64,000 bases of DNA from an uncultured Collinsella sp. (GTDB lineage: Bacteria > Actinomycetota > Coriobacteriia > Coriobacteriales > Coriobacteriaceae). Within the stretch, counting starts at the first letter, position 1; each line of letters starts with the position of its first letter. The translations under genes were made by a program, and so were the position numbers. This document shows positions 8,271 to 16,617 of the stretch, piece after piece. The notes beneath the pieces are model-generated. The model saw only the letters and a program-made list of their open reading frames with translations, ran no database searches and was not told the origin of the DNA. The DNA is taken from the NCBI GenBank assembly GCA_900554645.1, contig USIE01000005.1:4700-68699 (forward strand), written 5' to 3'.

Positions 8271-8602
8271 TTTCACGTCACCTTGTCACAAATGCGACCC
8301 GCTCGCTGACTTATGCTCAACCTGCGGCGCCATTTTTCTTGAAGGCACCTTGCTCGCTCTGGCGGGCTTTCGCTGTCCGTCCTCTATCTGCGGTGTTGCC
8401 CTGGTTGGCACTTAGGGACGTTCCTTTTCTGCCGGCACTTGGGGACAGTCCTTGTCGAGTTACTGGTAGTCATTGGGGACGTTCTTAAACGACTGCCCAA
8501 CGGCTGTTGAGCACATGGCTCGCATGACAGTCGTCTCTTTTATGTTTCCTTTAGCCGTTGCTGCCTAGGATGGGGGTTAGTCGGTAGGAAAGGAGCGCCT
8601 GT
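8271..8602. other. Intergenic stretch with GGGGAC-type degenerate repeats
   Basis: No credible gene is seen here. Three related strings, GGGACGTTCCTTTT (8414), GGGGACAGTCCTTGT (8441) and GGGGACGTTCTT (8476), look like decayed copies of the GGGGACAGG-centred repeat seen elsewhere in the window. The last part carries the AGGAAAGGAG ribosome site of the next gene. Confidence 0.5.
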
Positions 8603-10171
8603 ATGGACGACGCGAGCGAGCGTGCAATCGAAGAGGACATGCTCGATCAGTTCAACTACTTTGATGATGAGGATGAGGAGCTAATCGATCGTCGCGAGCC
8701 AGCGCCGCTTGACTCATTTGATCTGGTCGATGAAGAGCCCGACGAGGACGAGGTCGAATCGACGGAACCCCCACAGCCTGCGCACCATGATTCGTTGCTC
8801 TCAAGAGCCCCCATGCACCACGGTGTCCGTGCCGGCGCGCTCCATATGAAAACTGACTGGCACCAGATCGTGACGGCAGGCGATGAGCTTGCCGTCGATG
8901 CGCCGCTCACCGATAAATCATCCATCATCTGCCGCACCGGCATGCTTATGCTGGCAAGCGGAACGGGTGCCTGGCGCGTGCGCGATACCATGAATCGTGT
9001 TGCCGCCGTACTCGGTGTCACCATCCACGTTGACTTAAGTCTTCTGTCGTTTGAGTGCACCTGCATCGAAGATGGTCACTGCTTTAATGAGGTCGTCAGC
9101 TTGCCCACAACGGGCGTCAATACCCATCGCATTTGGATGATGGAGAGTTTCCTCAAGGAAATCGAGACCTATGGTCGTCGCTTCACGGTGCACGAGTATC
9201 ACGAGATGCTCAAGACCGTTGAGAGTTCAAAACCTGATTACGCGCCTTGGCAACAGGGCCTTGCGGCGGCCTGCGCCTGTGGCGCCTTCGTTTTTTTGCT
9301 CGGCGGCGGCCCTATCGAGATGGCCTGCGCGTTCGTGGGCGCGGGTGTCGGCAACTTTGCCCGCTCCCATATTCTCAAGCAAGGCCTTGGTCAGTTCAGC
9401 GCGCTGACGACCGGCGTTGCGCTCGCTTGCGTTTCGTATCTGCTGGCATTGCTCGGCCTTGGCCAGGTCATACCGGGGGCAATGTCGCACCAAGAAGGCT
9501 ATATCGGCGCCATGCTCTTTGTGATTCCCGGCTTTCCACTCATTACGGCAGGCCTCGACATCGCTAAGCTCGACATGCGAAGCGGTATCGAGCGCCTTTC
9601 ATATGCCGTATCGATTATTGTGATGGCGACCCTCGTAGGTTGGATGGTTGCCGAGTGTGTTGGCCTGGCGCCGGACGACTTTGCCCCACTGGGCCTTTCG
9701 CCGCTTGCCCTTACGCTCCTGCGCGTGGTGATGAGCTTCGTTGGCGTATTCGGCTTCTCGGTGATGTTCAACAGCCCGGTAAAGATGGCCGCGGCAGCTG
9801 GGTTGATCGGCGCCGTGTCCAATACCCTGCGTCTGACCCTTGTCGATGCGCCGACGATGATTCCCTTCCTGGGCCTCAGCACGGGAATGCCTCCCGAGGC
9901 AGCAGCGTTTATCGGCGCGCTGGTATCGGGGCTGCTCGCAAGCTTGGCTGAAGTCAAGCTCACCTACCCGCGCATCGCCCTCACGGTGCCTTCGATTGTC
10001 ATTATGGTGCCGGGCTTGTATCTGTATCGCTCGATGTATTACATGTGCACCTTCGACACGGTCAATATGCTCGGCTGGTTTGTGCGCGCAGTGCTCATCG
10101 TAGCGTTTCTGCCCGTTGGACTGGGTGTGGCGCGTACGCTCACCGACCCCCGCTGGCGCCACACCAGCTAA
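8603..10171 (+). CDS. ThrE-like threonine/serine exporter family membrane protein
   Basis: The 522-residue product joins the two halves seen in the ThrE family (DUF1212-like then DUF3815-like), which are often separate genes. Residues 1-65 are strongly acidic and probably disordered and cytoplasmic. Residues about 100-215 form the soluble N-terminal part of DUF1212, and about ten hydrophobic segments follow from residue 216. Corynebacterium ThrE exports L-threonine and L-serine; the substrate here is inferred only from the family. AAAGGAG lies 9 bp before the ATG. It looks monocistronic. Confidence 0.85.
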   Translation: MDDASERAIEEDMLDQFNYFDDEDEELIDRREPAPLDSFDLVDEEPDEDEVESTEPPQPAHHDSLLSRAPMHHGVRAGALHMKTDWHQIVTAGDELAVDAPLTDKSSIICRTGMLMLASGTGAWRVRDTMNRVAAVLGVTIHVDLSLLSFECTCIEDGHCFNEVVSLPTTGVNTHRIWMMESFLKEIETYGRRFTVHEYHEMLKTVESSKPDYAPWQQGLAAACACGAFVFLLGGGPIEMACAFVGAGVGNFARSHILKQGLGQFSALTTGVALACVSYLLALLGLGQVIPGAMSHQEGYIGAMLFVIPGFPLITAGLDIAKLDMRSGIERLSYAVSIIVMATLVGWMVAECVGLAPDDFAPLGLSPLALTLLRVVMSFVGVFGFSVMFNSPVKMAAAAGLIGAVSNTLRLTLVDAPTMIPFLGLSTGMPPEAAAFIGALVSGLLASLAEVKLTYPRIALTVPSIVIMVPGLYLYRSMYYMCTFDTVNMLGWFVRAVLIVAFLPVGLGVARTLTDPRWRHTS

Positions 10172-10205
10172 TTGGTGCAAGGGGGACATGTTACTTTGCA
10201 CCAAA
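10172..10205. repeat. Variable-arm palindrome with GGGGACA centre (family D, copy 2)
   Basis: Arms TTGGTGCAA and TTGCACCAA flank GGGGGACATGTTACT, directly after the exporter stop codon. Confidence 0.65.
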
Positions 10206-10207
10206 TG

Positions 10208-10275
10208 AGTTGCGGTGAAATAGGGACTGAATTGCTGCTTAAAGGGTCAAAACAGTCCGTATTCCACCGCAACTT
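10208..10275. repeat. AGTTGCGGTG palindromic repeat (family C, copy 1)
   Basis: Arms of 22 bp (AGTTGCGGTGAAATAGGGAC and its near complement; two mismatches) flank a 23-bp loop. Copies with the same outer sequence but a different inner stem are at 49746-49808 and 53883-53949. Confidence 0.8.
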
Positions 10276-10388
10276 ATGGGGTCGGGGGTTTTGGTGCCCT
10301 GCATCTCCACAAACTCAACGCTTACGAAGCGCGCGCCGTTCGTGTTAGGGTAGTTCCACCACATAAGTAGTCGCAGACGCGCGTAACA

Positions 10389-10438
10389 CGGGCGGGCGAG
10401 ATGAAGTCCCAACAGCTCCATCTTGCCCGCCCGTTTTT
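10389..10438 (+). terminator. Strong intrinsic terminator upstream of the DUF2798 gene
   Basis: CGGGCGGGCGAGATG pairs with CATCTTGCCCGCCCG and is followed by TTTTT. It ends 45 bp before the next start codon, so it terminates either the exporter transcript or a short leader RNA of the DUF2798 gene. Confidence 0.8.
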
Positions 10439-10482
10439 GTTGCGTGGTGCCGCGGCGTAACACAGAAAGGAATCTGCCCTTT

Positions 10483-11031
10483 ATGCCTATCAACAAACGA
10501 GAGAGCCTGCTGTTCACCTTTATCATGTGCTTTTGCATGGTGCTCTGGATGAGCATCTACAACGTTGCCCTGCAGCACGGGGCCATCAACGGCGAGGTCG
10601 TTGCCACTGCGTGGCTCGGCTTCCCCGTTGCCTACATTTTTGCCATGTGCTGCGACTGGTTCGTCGCCAGCCCGCTCGCCAAGGGTTTCGCCTTTAAGTA
10701 CTTGGTCACGCCGGGCAAGAGCTCGCCACTTGCCATGACGCTCGCCGTCAGCTCCTGCATGGTCGTTCCCATGGTCATCATCATGTCGCTGTACGGTGCC
10801 TGTGAGGGTCTGACGCACATGCCCGGCGGCATCCTTGCGAACCTGTATTCCGTGCCCGCGATCTGGATGATCAACATCCCGCATAATTTTGTGATGGCGC
10901 TGCCGTGGAACCTTTTGGTAGCCGGTCCGATTTCCCGCTTCGTCTTCCGTCGCGCCTTCCCTGTGGGGACGGTTTTCGAGGAGGAGCATGCCGAGCTCTT
11001 GGAGCAGGCTATGGCTCCTGAGTGCGAGTAG
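10483..11031 (+). CDS. DUF2798-type small membrane protein
   Basis: The 182-residue protein has four hydrophobic segments (about residues 10-27, 40-58, 82-104 and 122-145) and two repeats of the same two-helix unit, as in DUF2798 proteins. No enzymatic motif is visible and the function of the family is unknown to me. The ATG at 10483 follows AGAAAGGA. An upstream in-frame start at 10423 would read through the terminator hairpin and is unlikely. The gene stands alone between terminators. Confidence 0.75.
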   Translation: MPINKRESLLFTFIMCFCMVLWMSIYNVALQHGAINGEVVATAWLGFPVAYIFAMCCDWFVASPLAKGFAFKYLVTPGKSSPLAMTLAVSSCMVVPMVIIMSLYGACEGLTHMPGGILANLYSVPAIWMINIPHNFVMALPWNLLVAGPISRFVFRRAFPVGTVFEEEHAELLEQAMAPECE

Positions 11032-11197
11032 CTCGCTTAGGGATCTGCTGAGCGCGGGCGACTTGCTTGGTTGGAGCCCTAAGCGTGGATAGCTCTCTCG
11101 GCGACATCGCGGGCGTGAGCGGTGCGCATGACCGGAGGGCCCGTGCTGCTCCGTTGCCCGACGTGCTAGCGCGCAGAACAATCTGTTGGTGCATTCG

Positions 11198-11230
11198 GCG
11201 GCTGCTGAAGCGTTTCGGCAGCCGCTTTTT
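11198..11230 (+). terminator. Intrinsic terminator after the DUF2798 gene
   Basis: GCGGCTGC and GCAGCCGC form the stem with TTTTT behind. The 165 bp between the gene's stop and this hairpin hold no recognisable feature. Confidence 0.8.
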
Positions 11231-11242
11231 ATACGGAGTTTA

Positions 11243-11263
11243 AATACAACAGTCTGTTGTATT
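11243..11263. promoter_or_regulatory. Perfect 21-bp palindrome, likely operator of the TetR regulator
   Basis: AATACAACAG-T-CTGTTGTATT is a perfect palindrome with a one-base centre, 50 bp upstream of the activase start. TetR-family proteins bind such sites, and a TetR gene is the last gene of this operon, so autoregulation is likely. Confidence 0.7.
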
Positions 11264-11312
11264 ACGTAGAGTGGTATATCTCTAGCGGGAAAAATGCGAG
11301 AGACGGAGCATT

Positions 11313-14300
11313 ATGGCGTTGCTAGTAGGACTGGACGTAGGGTCGACGACGACCAAAGTTTACGCGATGCACGAGGATATGACCGAGGCGTGGTGGGGAT
11401 ATCGCCGCCACGGGGCGTGTCAGACAGCGAGCGTGCGCGCCATGCTCGGCGAGCTCGCCGAGCGCTTTCCCCATGAGTCACTGCGCGTTGCGGTGACCGG
11501 CTCGGGTGCGCGCGATATCGCGACCGCGCTGGGCGCCTCGTACGTTCAGGAGGTGGTCGCCAACGCGCTCGCGATCAGCAGGTTCTATCCGCAGACGCGC
11601 TGCGCCATCGAGCTGGGCGGCCAAGACGCCAAGATGATCTTCTTCCGCACCAACGATAAGGGAGACATCGAGGTTGCCGACATGCGCATGAACGGCTCGT
11701 GCGCAGGCGGTACCGGTGCATTTATCGACGAGATGGCAAAGCTCATGGGGGTCGGCACCGAATCGGGCGAGTTCGAGCAGCTCGCAAGCCGGGGAACGAC
11801 CGTCCACGAGGTCTCGGGCCGCTGCGGCGTGTACGCAAAGACCGATATCCAGCCGCTGCTCAACGAGGGCATTCCTACCACCGACCTGGCGCTTTCGGCG
11901 CTTCACGCGGTCGCCCGCCAAACGATCGGCGGTCTGGCCCAGGGTATCGACATCGAGCCGCCGGTAATCTTCGAGGGCGGTACGCTCGCCTACAACCCCA
12001 CACTGGTCCGCGTGTTCCGGGAGCAACTGAATCTATCGGACGATCAGGTTATCGTCCCGCGCGATCCGCAGATCATGGTCGCGCGCGGTGCCGCCCTGTC
12101 GCTGACCGACATGTTCGCATCGTCCCAACCGATCGACCTTCCCGACGCTTTTGTCCGGCTGGATAAGCTCGAGACGGTCGCGCCCGCAAGCGGGGAGGGA
12201 CGTCTTGCCCAGCCCTTTTTTGCCACACCTGCCGAGCAGGCGGATTTTACGGCACGCCATGGCAAAGAGACGCCGGCAAAGGGTCCGGATGCGTATGCGC
12301 CCGGAGAGACGGTGCGTGTGGCGCTCGGTATCGATTCGGGGAGCACGACGACCAAGTTCGCCCTGGTCGATGAGGCGGGTGAGCTTGTCGATTCGTTCTA
12401 CGCGTCTAATAACGGCAGACCGCTCGACGTCGCCCAACAGGGTCTTGTCAGCTTGAAGAACCGCTGGGAGACAGCGGGAGTCACGCTTGCGATCGATGCC
12501 GTGGGCACCACGGGATACGGCGAGGAGCTTTTCGCGCGCGCGTTCCACGCCGACTACCATACGGTCGAGACGGTCGCGCACGCCCGCGCCGCGTGCGCAT
12601 GCGTTCCCGATGCGACCTTCGTGCTCGACATCGGCGGACAGGATATGAAGGCCATCTGGCTCAACCACGGCGTGCTGACCGATATCGTCGTCAACGAGGC
12701 GTGCTCTGCGGGCTGCGGCTCGTTCCTCGAGGGTTTTGCCAAAAACCTCGGAATAGCCGTTGAGGATATCGCGACCGAGGCATTTTCGTCCAAAGCCCCC
12801 GCCGTTCTCGGCAGCCGCTGCACGGTGTTCATGAACAGCAGCGTCGTTTCCGAGCAGCGGCGCGGTAAGGGTCCGGGCGACATCATGGCCGGTCTCTGCC
12901 GTTCGATTATCGAGAACGTGTTCACCAAGGTCATTCGCGTTTCAAATCTCAACCGTCTGGGCGACAAAGTCGTCGTCCAGGGCGGCACGTTCCGAAACGA
13001 CGCGGTGCTGCGCGCATTCGAGCAGTATCTGGGCAAACCCGTCACGCGTGCGCCCCACCCGGGGCTGATGGGCGCTATCGGTATCGCCCTGCTCGCGCGC
13101 GAGGAATGCCGCAAGGGCGACGCCGGCACGTCGTTTATCGGGCTCGATGCCGTGGAGCGCTTCGAGCATCGCGAGTTCGGCGGCGTTACCTGCCGTCGGT
13201 GCAACAACCGCTGCCAGCGCGCGGTCGTGGCATTTGGCGACGGCTCGCTTTACGTCACGGGCAATCGCTGCCCGCGCGGCGGCGCCATCTCATGGGATGA
13301 GCTCGTGCGCGAGGTTCCCGCGGCGGAGGAGCTGCGTCCGCAGGGTGCTTGCGAGGCACAGGCACCCGGCACGGGGCGCGACCGGACCGCGGCTGCCCCC
13401 AATCTCTTTGTCGACCGCGAGAAGCTGCTGTTCGAGCCGTACCCCACGGTTCCCGTCTGCGGGGGGCGCGATGTCACGATCGGCATTCCCCGTGTGCTCG
13501 AGTTCTGGGACACCATGCCGTTCTGGTCGACGTTCTTCAGCACGCTCGGCTTTAAGGTGCGCGTCTCGGGACGCAGCACCAAGGCGATGTACGAGCGCGG
13601 TCTGGCGCACGTCACATCCGACACCGTGTGCTTCCCGGCCAAGCTCGTCCACGGGCACATCCGCAATCTCGTCGACGCCGGCGTCGACCGCATCTTCATG
13701 CCCATCATCACGACGGTGCCCACCGAAAACACCGCCTCTACCAGCGAGTGGATGTGCGCCGTCGTAAAGGGATACCCCTACGTGATGCGCAATTCCGATA
13801 ACCCGGAGGAGCGTTTCGGCGTTCCGTTCGATACGCCGCTGTTCCACTGGTACGACGAGGGCGACCGAAACCGCCAGCTCAAGGCGTGGTGCAAGGAGAC
13901 CTTCGATATCGATGCCGACCTGGTTGCCAAGGCGACCGAGCGGGCGGACCGCGCGCAGCAGACGTTTGAGAACCAGCTGCAGCTGCGCGGCAGGCAGGTG
14001 CTCGAGAACGTGCGCGAGGACGGCGGCTACGCGGTGGTGATCGCTTCGCGCCCGTACCACAACGACCCGCTGGTCAACCACGGGCTGCCCAAGCTCTTCT
14101 CTGAGCGCGGCATCCCCGTGCTGACGCCCGATGCGGTGCCGGGGGTCTGCAACGTCGATCTTTCCAACAGCCGCATCGACATCGTGAACAACTACCATGC
14201 GCGCATGCTGTCGTGCGCGGTCATCGTCGCATCGACGCCCGAGCTCGAGCTCGTGCAGATGGGCAGCTTCGGCTGCGGCCACGATGCGTATCTCACCGAC

Positions 14301-15752
14301 GAGATCGCGCGCATGATGGGTGAGATGGGCTCCAAGGTTCCGATGATGATCAAGCTCGATGAGAGCGACGTCGCCGGTCCCATGGGCATTCGCGTGCGTT
14401 CGTTTATCGAGTCGGTCAACCGTCGTCGCGCGGAGGAGCGTGCCGAGGGCGCCCGGGTGCACGCGGTCCATCCGCTCGACGACCCGTATAAGGTCAAGTA
14501 CACCAAGCGCGACCGGCACGACAAGATCGCGCTGGTCCCCAACACCTCCCATGCGTTCTGCAGGCTCATGACCGCGGCGATGCGCAATCAGGGCGTGCGC
14601 GCCGAGGCCCTTGATATCGGGCGCGAGGATGCCATCCGCCTGGGCAAACGCTATGTGCACAACGACATCTGCTTCCCCGCGCAAATCGTGATCGGCGAGG
14701 CGCTCGCGGCACTCGAGAGCGGTAAGTACGACCCGCACGACGTCGCCGTGGTGACTGGCAAGTATATCGGCGACTGCCGCCTGACGCACTACATGCCCCT
14801 GCTGCGCCGCGCGCTCGACGACGCGGGATACGACTATGTCCCGGTGCTCACCAACGACGACGTCGATGCCCACAATGCGCATCCGGGCTTCAAGCTCGGC
14901 CTTGGCCCGAGCATCCAGATCGCCTACGGTCTTCCCATGATCGATGCCCTCGAGGCTATGCTTAGGCGCATCCGTCCCTACGAGCTCGAGAAGGGCGCGG
15001 CGGACGCTGCGTTCGACCGCGCGCTCGATGAGGTTATCGAGGGCATGGAGCGCTCCGGGCTGAGAGGCCAGGCGACGGGCTTCAAACGCGCGCTTGCGAT
15101 CATGGACGCCGTTCCGTACGACCGCTCGAACCCGCATCCGACCGTTCTCATCGTGGGCGAGTACCTGCTCAATTTCCATCTCGGCGCCAACCACGAGATC
15201 GAGCGCTACCTCGAGGACAACGGGCTCGAGGTCATCGAGGCGCGCATGACCGACGTGATCCGCAAGACCTATTTCTACAAGCATGCGCAGTCGCGCGAGT
15301 TCCACGTCGACCTGTCGCTGCCCGAAAAGGCCTGGTACGCCACGGCGGACAACCTGTTCGAGCTCGCGCACGACCGTTGCGACCGCCTGGGCGCGGCGAG
15401 CCCGCTCTACGAGCCGCCGACGCGCATGCCCGAGCTCGTGCGCGCGAGCGATAAGATCCTGCACCATACGTTCGATGCGGGCGAGGGCGTGCTGATTCCG
15501 GCGGAGATTCTCGAGCACGCCAAGCGCGGCTGCCGCAACTTCGTGATCCTGCAGCCGTTCGGGTGTCTGCCCAACCATGTCGTGGGGCGCGGGCTCATCC
15601 ATGCGCTCAAGGAGCAGTATCCCACGGCGCAGTTCCTGCCGCTCGACTACGATCCCGACGTGAGCTTCGCCAACGTGGAGAACCGTCTTCAGATGCTCAT
15701 CATGAACGCCAAGGCGCAGAGGTGCGGTGAGGCGCATGGCGAGACCGCGTAA
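11313..15752 (+). CDS. Giant acyl-CoA dehydratase activase-type protein (two ASKHA domains, DUF2229, HgdB-like part)
   Basis: The 1479-residue product combines two BadF/BcrA-type ATPase domains in tandem (about residues 1-275, starting LLVGLDVGSTTTKVYA; and about 335-600, starting VALGIDSGSTTTKFAL). Each has an activase-type cysteine segment (NGSCAGGTGAFIDEMAK and NEACSAGCGSFLEGFAK) that in 2-hydroxyglutaryl-CoA dehydratase activase ligates a bridging [4Fe-4S] cluster. A cysteine-rich spacer (CRRCNNRCQRAV) and a DUF2229-like region (about 700-930) follow, then a dehydratase-subunit-like region to the end. ATP-driven reductive activation of a partner is the family role, but the partner is not known and no dehydratase genes are adjacent. 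GGAG lies just before the ATG. The tetR gene overlaps its 3' end. Confidence 0.88.
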   Translation: MALLVGLDVGSTTTKVYAMHEDMTEAWWGYRRHGACQTASVRAMLGELAERFPHESLRVAVTGSGARDIATALGASYVQEVVANALAISRFYPQTRCAIELGGQDAKMIFFRTNDKGDIEVADMRMNGSCAGGTGAFIDEMAKLMGVGTESGEFEQLASRGTTVHEVSGRCGVYAKTDIQPLLNEGIPTTDLALSALHAVARQTIGGLAQGIDIEPPVIFEGGTLAYNPTLVRVFREQLNLSDDQVIVPRDPQIMVARGAALSLTDMFASSQPIDLPDAFVRLDKLETVAPASGEGRLAQPFFATPAEQADFTARHGKETPAKGPDAYAPGETVRVALGIDSGSTTTKFALVDEAGELVDSFYASNNGRPLDVAQQGLVSLKNRWETAGVTLAIDAVGTTGYGEELFARAFHADYHTVETVAHARAACACVPDATFVLDIGGQDMKAIWLNHGVLTDIVVNEACSAGCGSFLEGFAKNLGIAVEDIATEAFSSKAPAVLGSRCTVFMNSSVVSEQRRGKGPGDIMAGLCRSIIENVFTKVIRVSNLNRLGDKVVVQGGTFRNDAVLRAFEQYLGKPVTRAPHPGLMGAIGIALLAREECRKGDAGTSFIGLDAVERFEHREFGGVTCRRCNNRCQRAVVAFGDGSLYVTGNRCPRGGAISWDELVREVPAAEELRPQGACEAQAPGTGRDRTAAAPNLFVDREKLLFEPYPTVPVCGGRDVTIGIPRVLEFWDTMPFWSTFFSTLGFKVRVSGRSTKAMYERGLAHVTSDTVCFPAKLVHGHIRNLVDAGVDRIFMPIITTVPTENTASTSEWMCAVVKGYPYVMRNSDNPEERFGVPFDTPLFHWYDEGDRNRQLKAWCKETFDIDADLVAKATERADRAQQTFENQLQLRGRQVLENVREDGGYAVVIASRPYHNDPLVNHGLPKLFSERGIPVLTPDAVPGVCNVDLSNSRIDIVNNYHARMLSCAVIVASTPELELVQMGSFGCGHDAYLTDEIARMMGEMGSKVPMMIKLDESDVAGPMGIRVRSFIESVNRRRAEERAEGARVHAVHPLDDPYKVKYTKRDRHDKIALVPNTSHAFCRLMTAAMRNQGVRAEALDIGREDAIRLGKRYVHNDICFPAQIVIGEALAALESGKYDPHDVAVVTGKYIGDCRLTHYMPLLRRALDDAGYDYVPVLTNDDVDAHNAHPGFKLGLGPSIQIAYGLPMIDALEAMLRRIRPYELEKGAADAAFDRALDEVIEGMERSGLRGQATGFKRALAIMDAVPYDRSNPHPTVLIVGEYLLNFHLGANHEIERYLEDNGLEVIEARMTDVIRKTYFYKHAQSREFHVDLSLPEKAWYATADNLFELAHDRCDRLGAASPLYEPPTRMPELVRASDKILHHTFDAGEGVLIPAEILEHAKRGCRNFVILQPFGCLPNHVVGRGLIHALKEQYPTAQFLPLDYDPDVSFANVENRLQMLIMNAKAQRCGEAHGETA

Positions 15753-16425
15753 GGACGCCGATGCGCCCGATGCGCGCACCCGTATCATCGAGGCGTTTTG
15801 GGGGCTCATCGAGAACAACAGCATCTTCGAGCTGTCGGTTGGCGAGGTGACCCGCGCCGCCCAGTGCAATCGCGGAACGTTTTACTACTATTTTCACGAT
15901 TTCGATGAACTCGTCGCCATCGCCATAGCCCAGCTGCTGCAGGATAACGAGCTCATCACCGATGCCCTCTGGCATTTTTCGAGCGAGGGCGACCTTTCGG
16001 CGTTCGACCGGCGCGACGTCCGCTGCCTGCTGCGGCGCATCGTCATCACCATGAGGGCGGGTGTCGCCGAGCAGGTCGTGCAGGGCATCCATACGATCAT
16101 CATCGACCGCGTGAGAGAGATCGTCCACCCCGACGGAGAAGAGCTCAAGGCAGATTCGAGCTTTGCGGTGGGCTTTCTGGTCTCGGGCATCATGGGCTTT
16201 GTGATGGCGGTCGGCTTTGCCCGGGAGGGCGGCGAGGAGATAGACCTCGAGCAGCCGGGGGACAGCGCGTGCGCGTACCTGAGGGCGGTCGCCATGCAGA
16301 CGGTGGAAACGGTCGCGCAAGTCGAGGGCGTCGATACATCCGAGCTGCTCGAACGCGTCTCCAAGGAGGCCGATGCCTATCGCGCATCGCGTGCGACGAG
16401 TCCCGACGTGGTGAAAGACGCCTAG
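15736..16425 (+). CDS. TetR/AcrR family transcriptional regulator
   Basis: The 229-residue protein has an N-terminal TetR helix-turn-helix (residues about 15-60: TRIIEAFWGLIENN, then VGEVTRAAQCNRGTFYYYFHDFDEL) and a divergent ligand-binding C-terminal half. I start at the ATG at 15736 (MARPRKD); a GTG at 15727 is possible. The start overlaps the end of the activase gene by 17 bp, which ties their translation together. The palindrome at 11243-11263 upstream of the operon is the likely binding site. The ligand is unknown. Confidence 0.88.
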   Translation: MARPRKDADAPDARTRIIEAFWGLIENNSIFELSVGEVTRAAQCNRGTFYYYFHDFDELVAIAIAQLLQDNELITDALWHFSSEGDLSAFDRRDVRCLLRRIVITMRAGVAEQVVQGIHTIIIDRVREIVHPDGEELKADSSFAVGFLVSGIMGFVMAVGFAREGGEEIDLEQPGDSACAYLRAVAMQTVETVAQVEGVDTSELLERVSKEADAYRASRATSPDVVKDA

Positions 16426-16556
16426 GGTTTCTCTTGCGGGGCGCCTGTCGCGCATCGCGCGGTGAGTCCCGCGATGCGGTCATAACCTGCATTCATGTGA
16501 GCCGGGTTTATAGATATTCCTCCAGCTGTTAACATAGACAACCTGTGGGTAAAGAG

Positions 16557-16587
16557 ACAAAAGCGCCGCCGACGGGCGGGCGTTTTG
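16557..16587 (+). terminator. Hairpin with T run before clpC
   Basis: AAAAGCGCCGCC pairs with GGGCGGGCGTTTT (one mismatch) 30 bp upstream of the clpC start. It may terminate the tetR transcript or attenuate clpC. Confidence 0.55.
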
Positions 16588-16617
16588 ATTTCGATGAACT
16601 CATGTAAGGAAACGAGC

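Noticed and set aside
8215..8415. A 66-codon frame after lysS
   Set aside because: It covers the lysS terminator hairpin, has no ribosome site and contains degenerate repeats.
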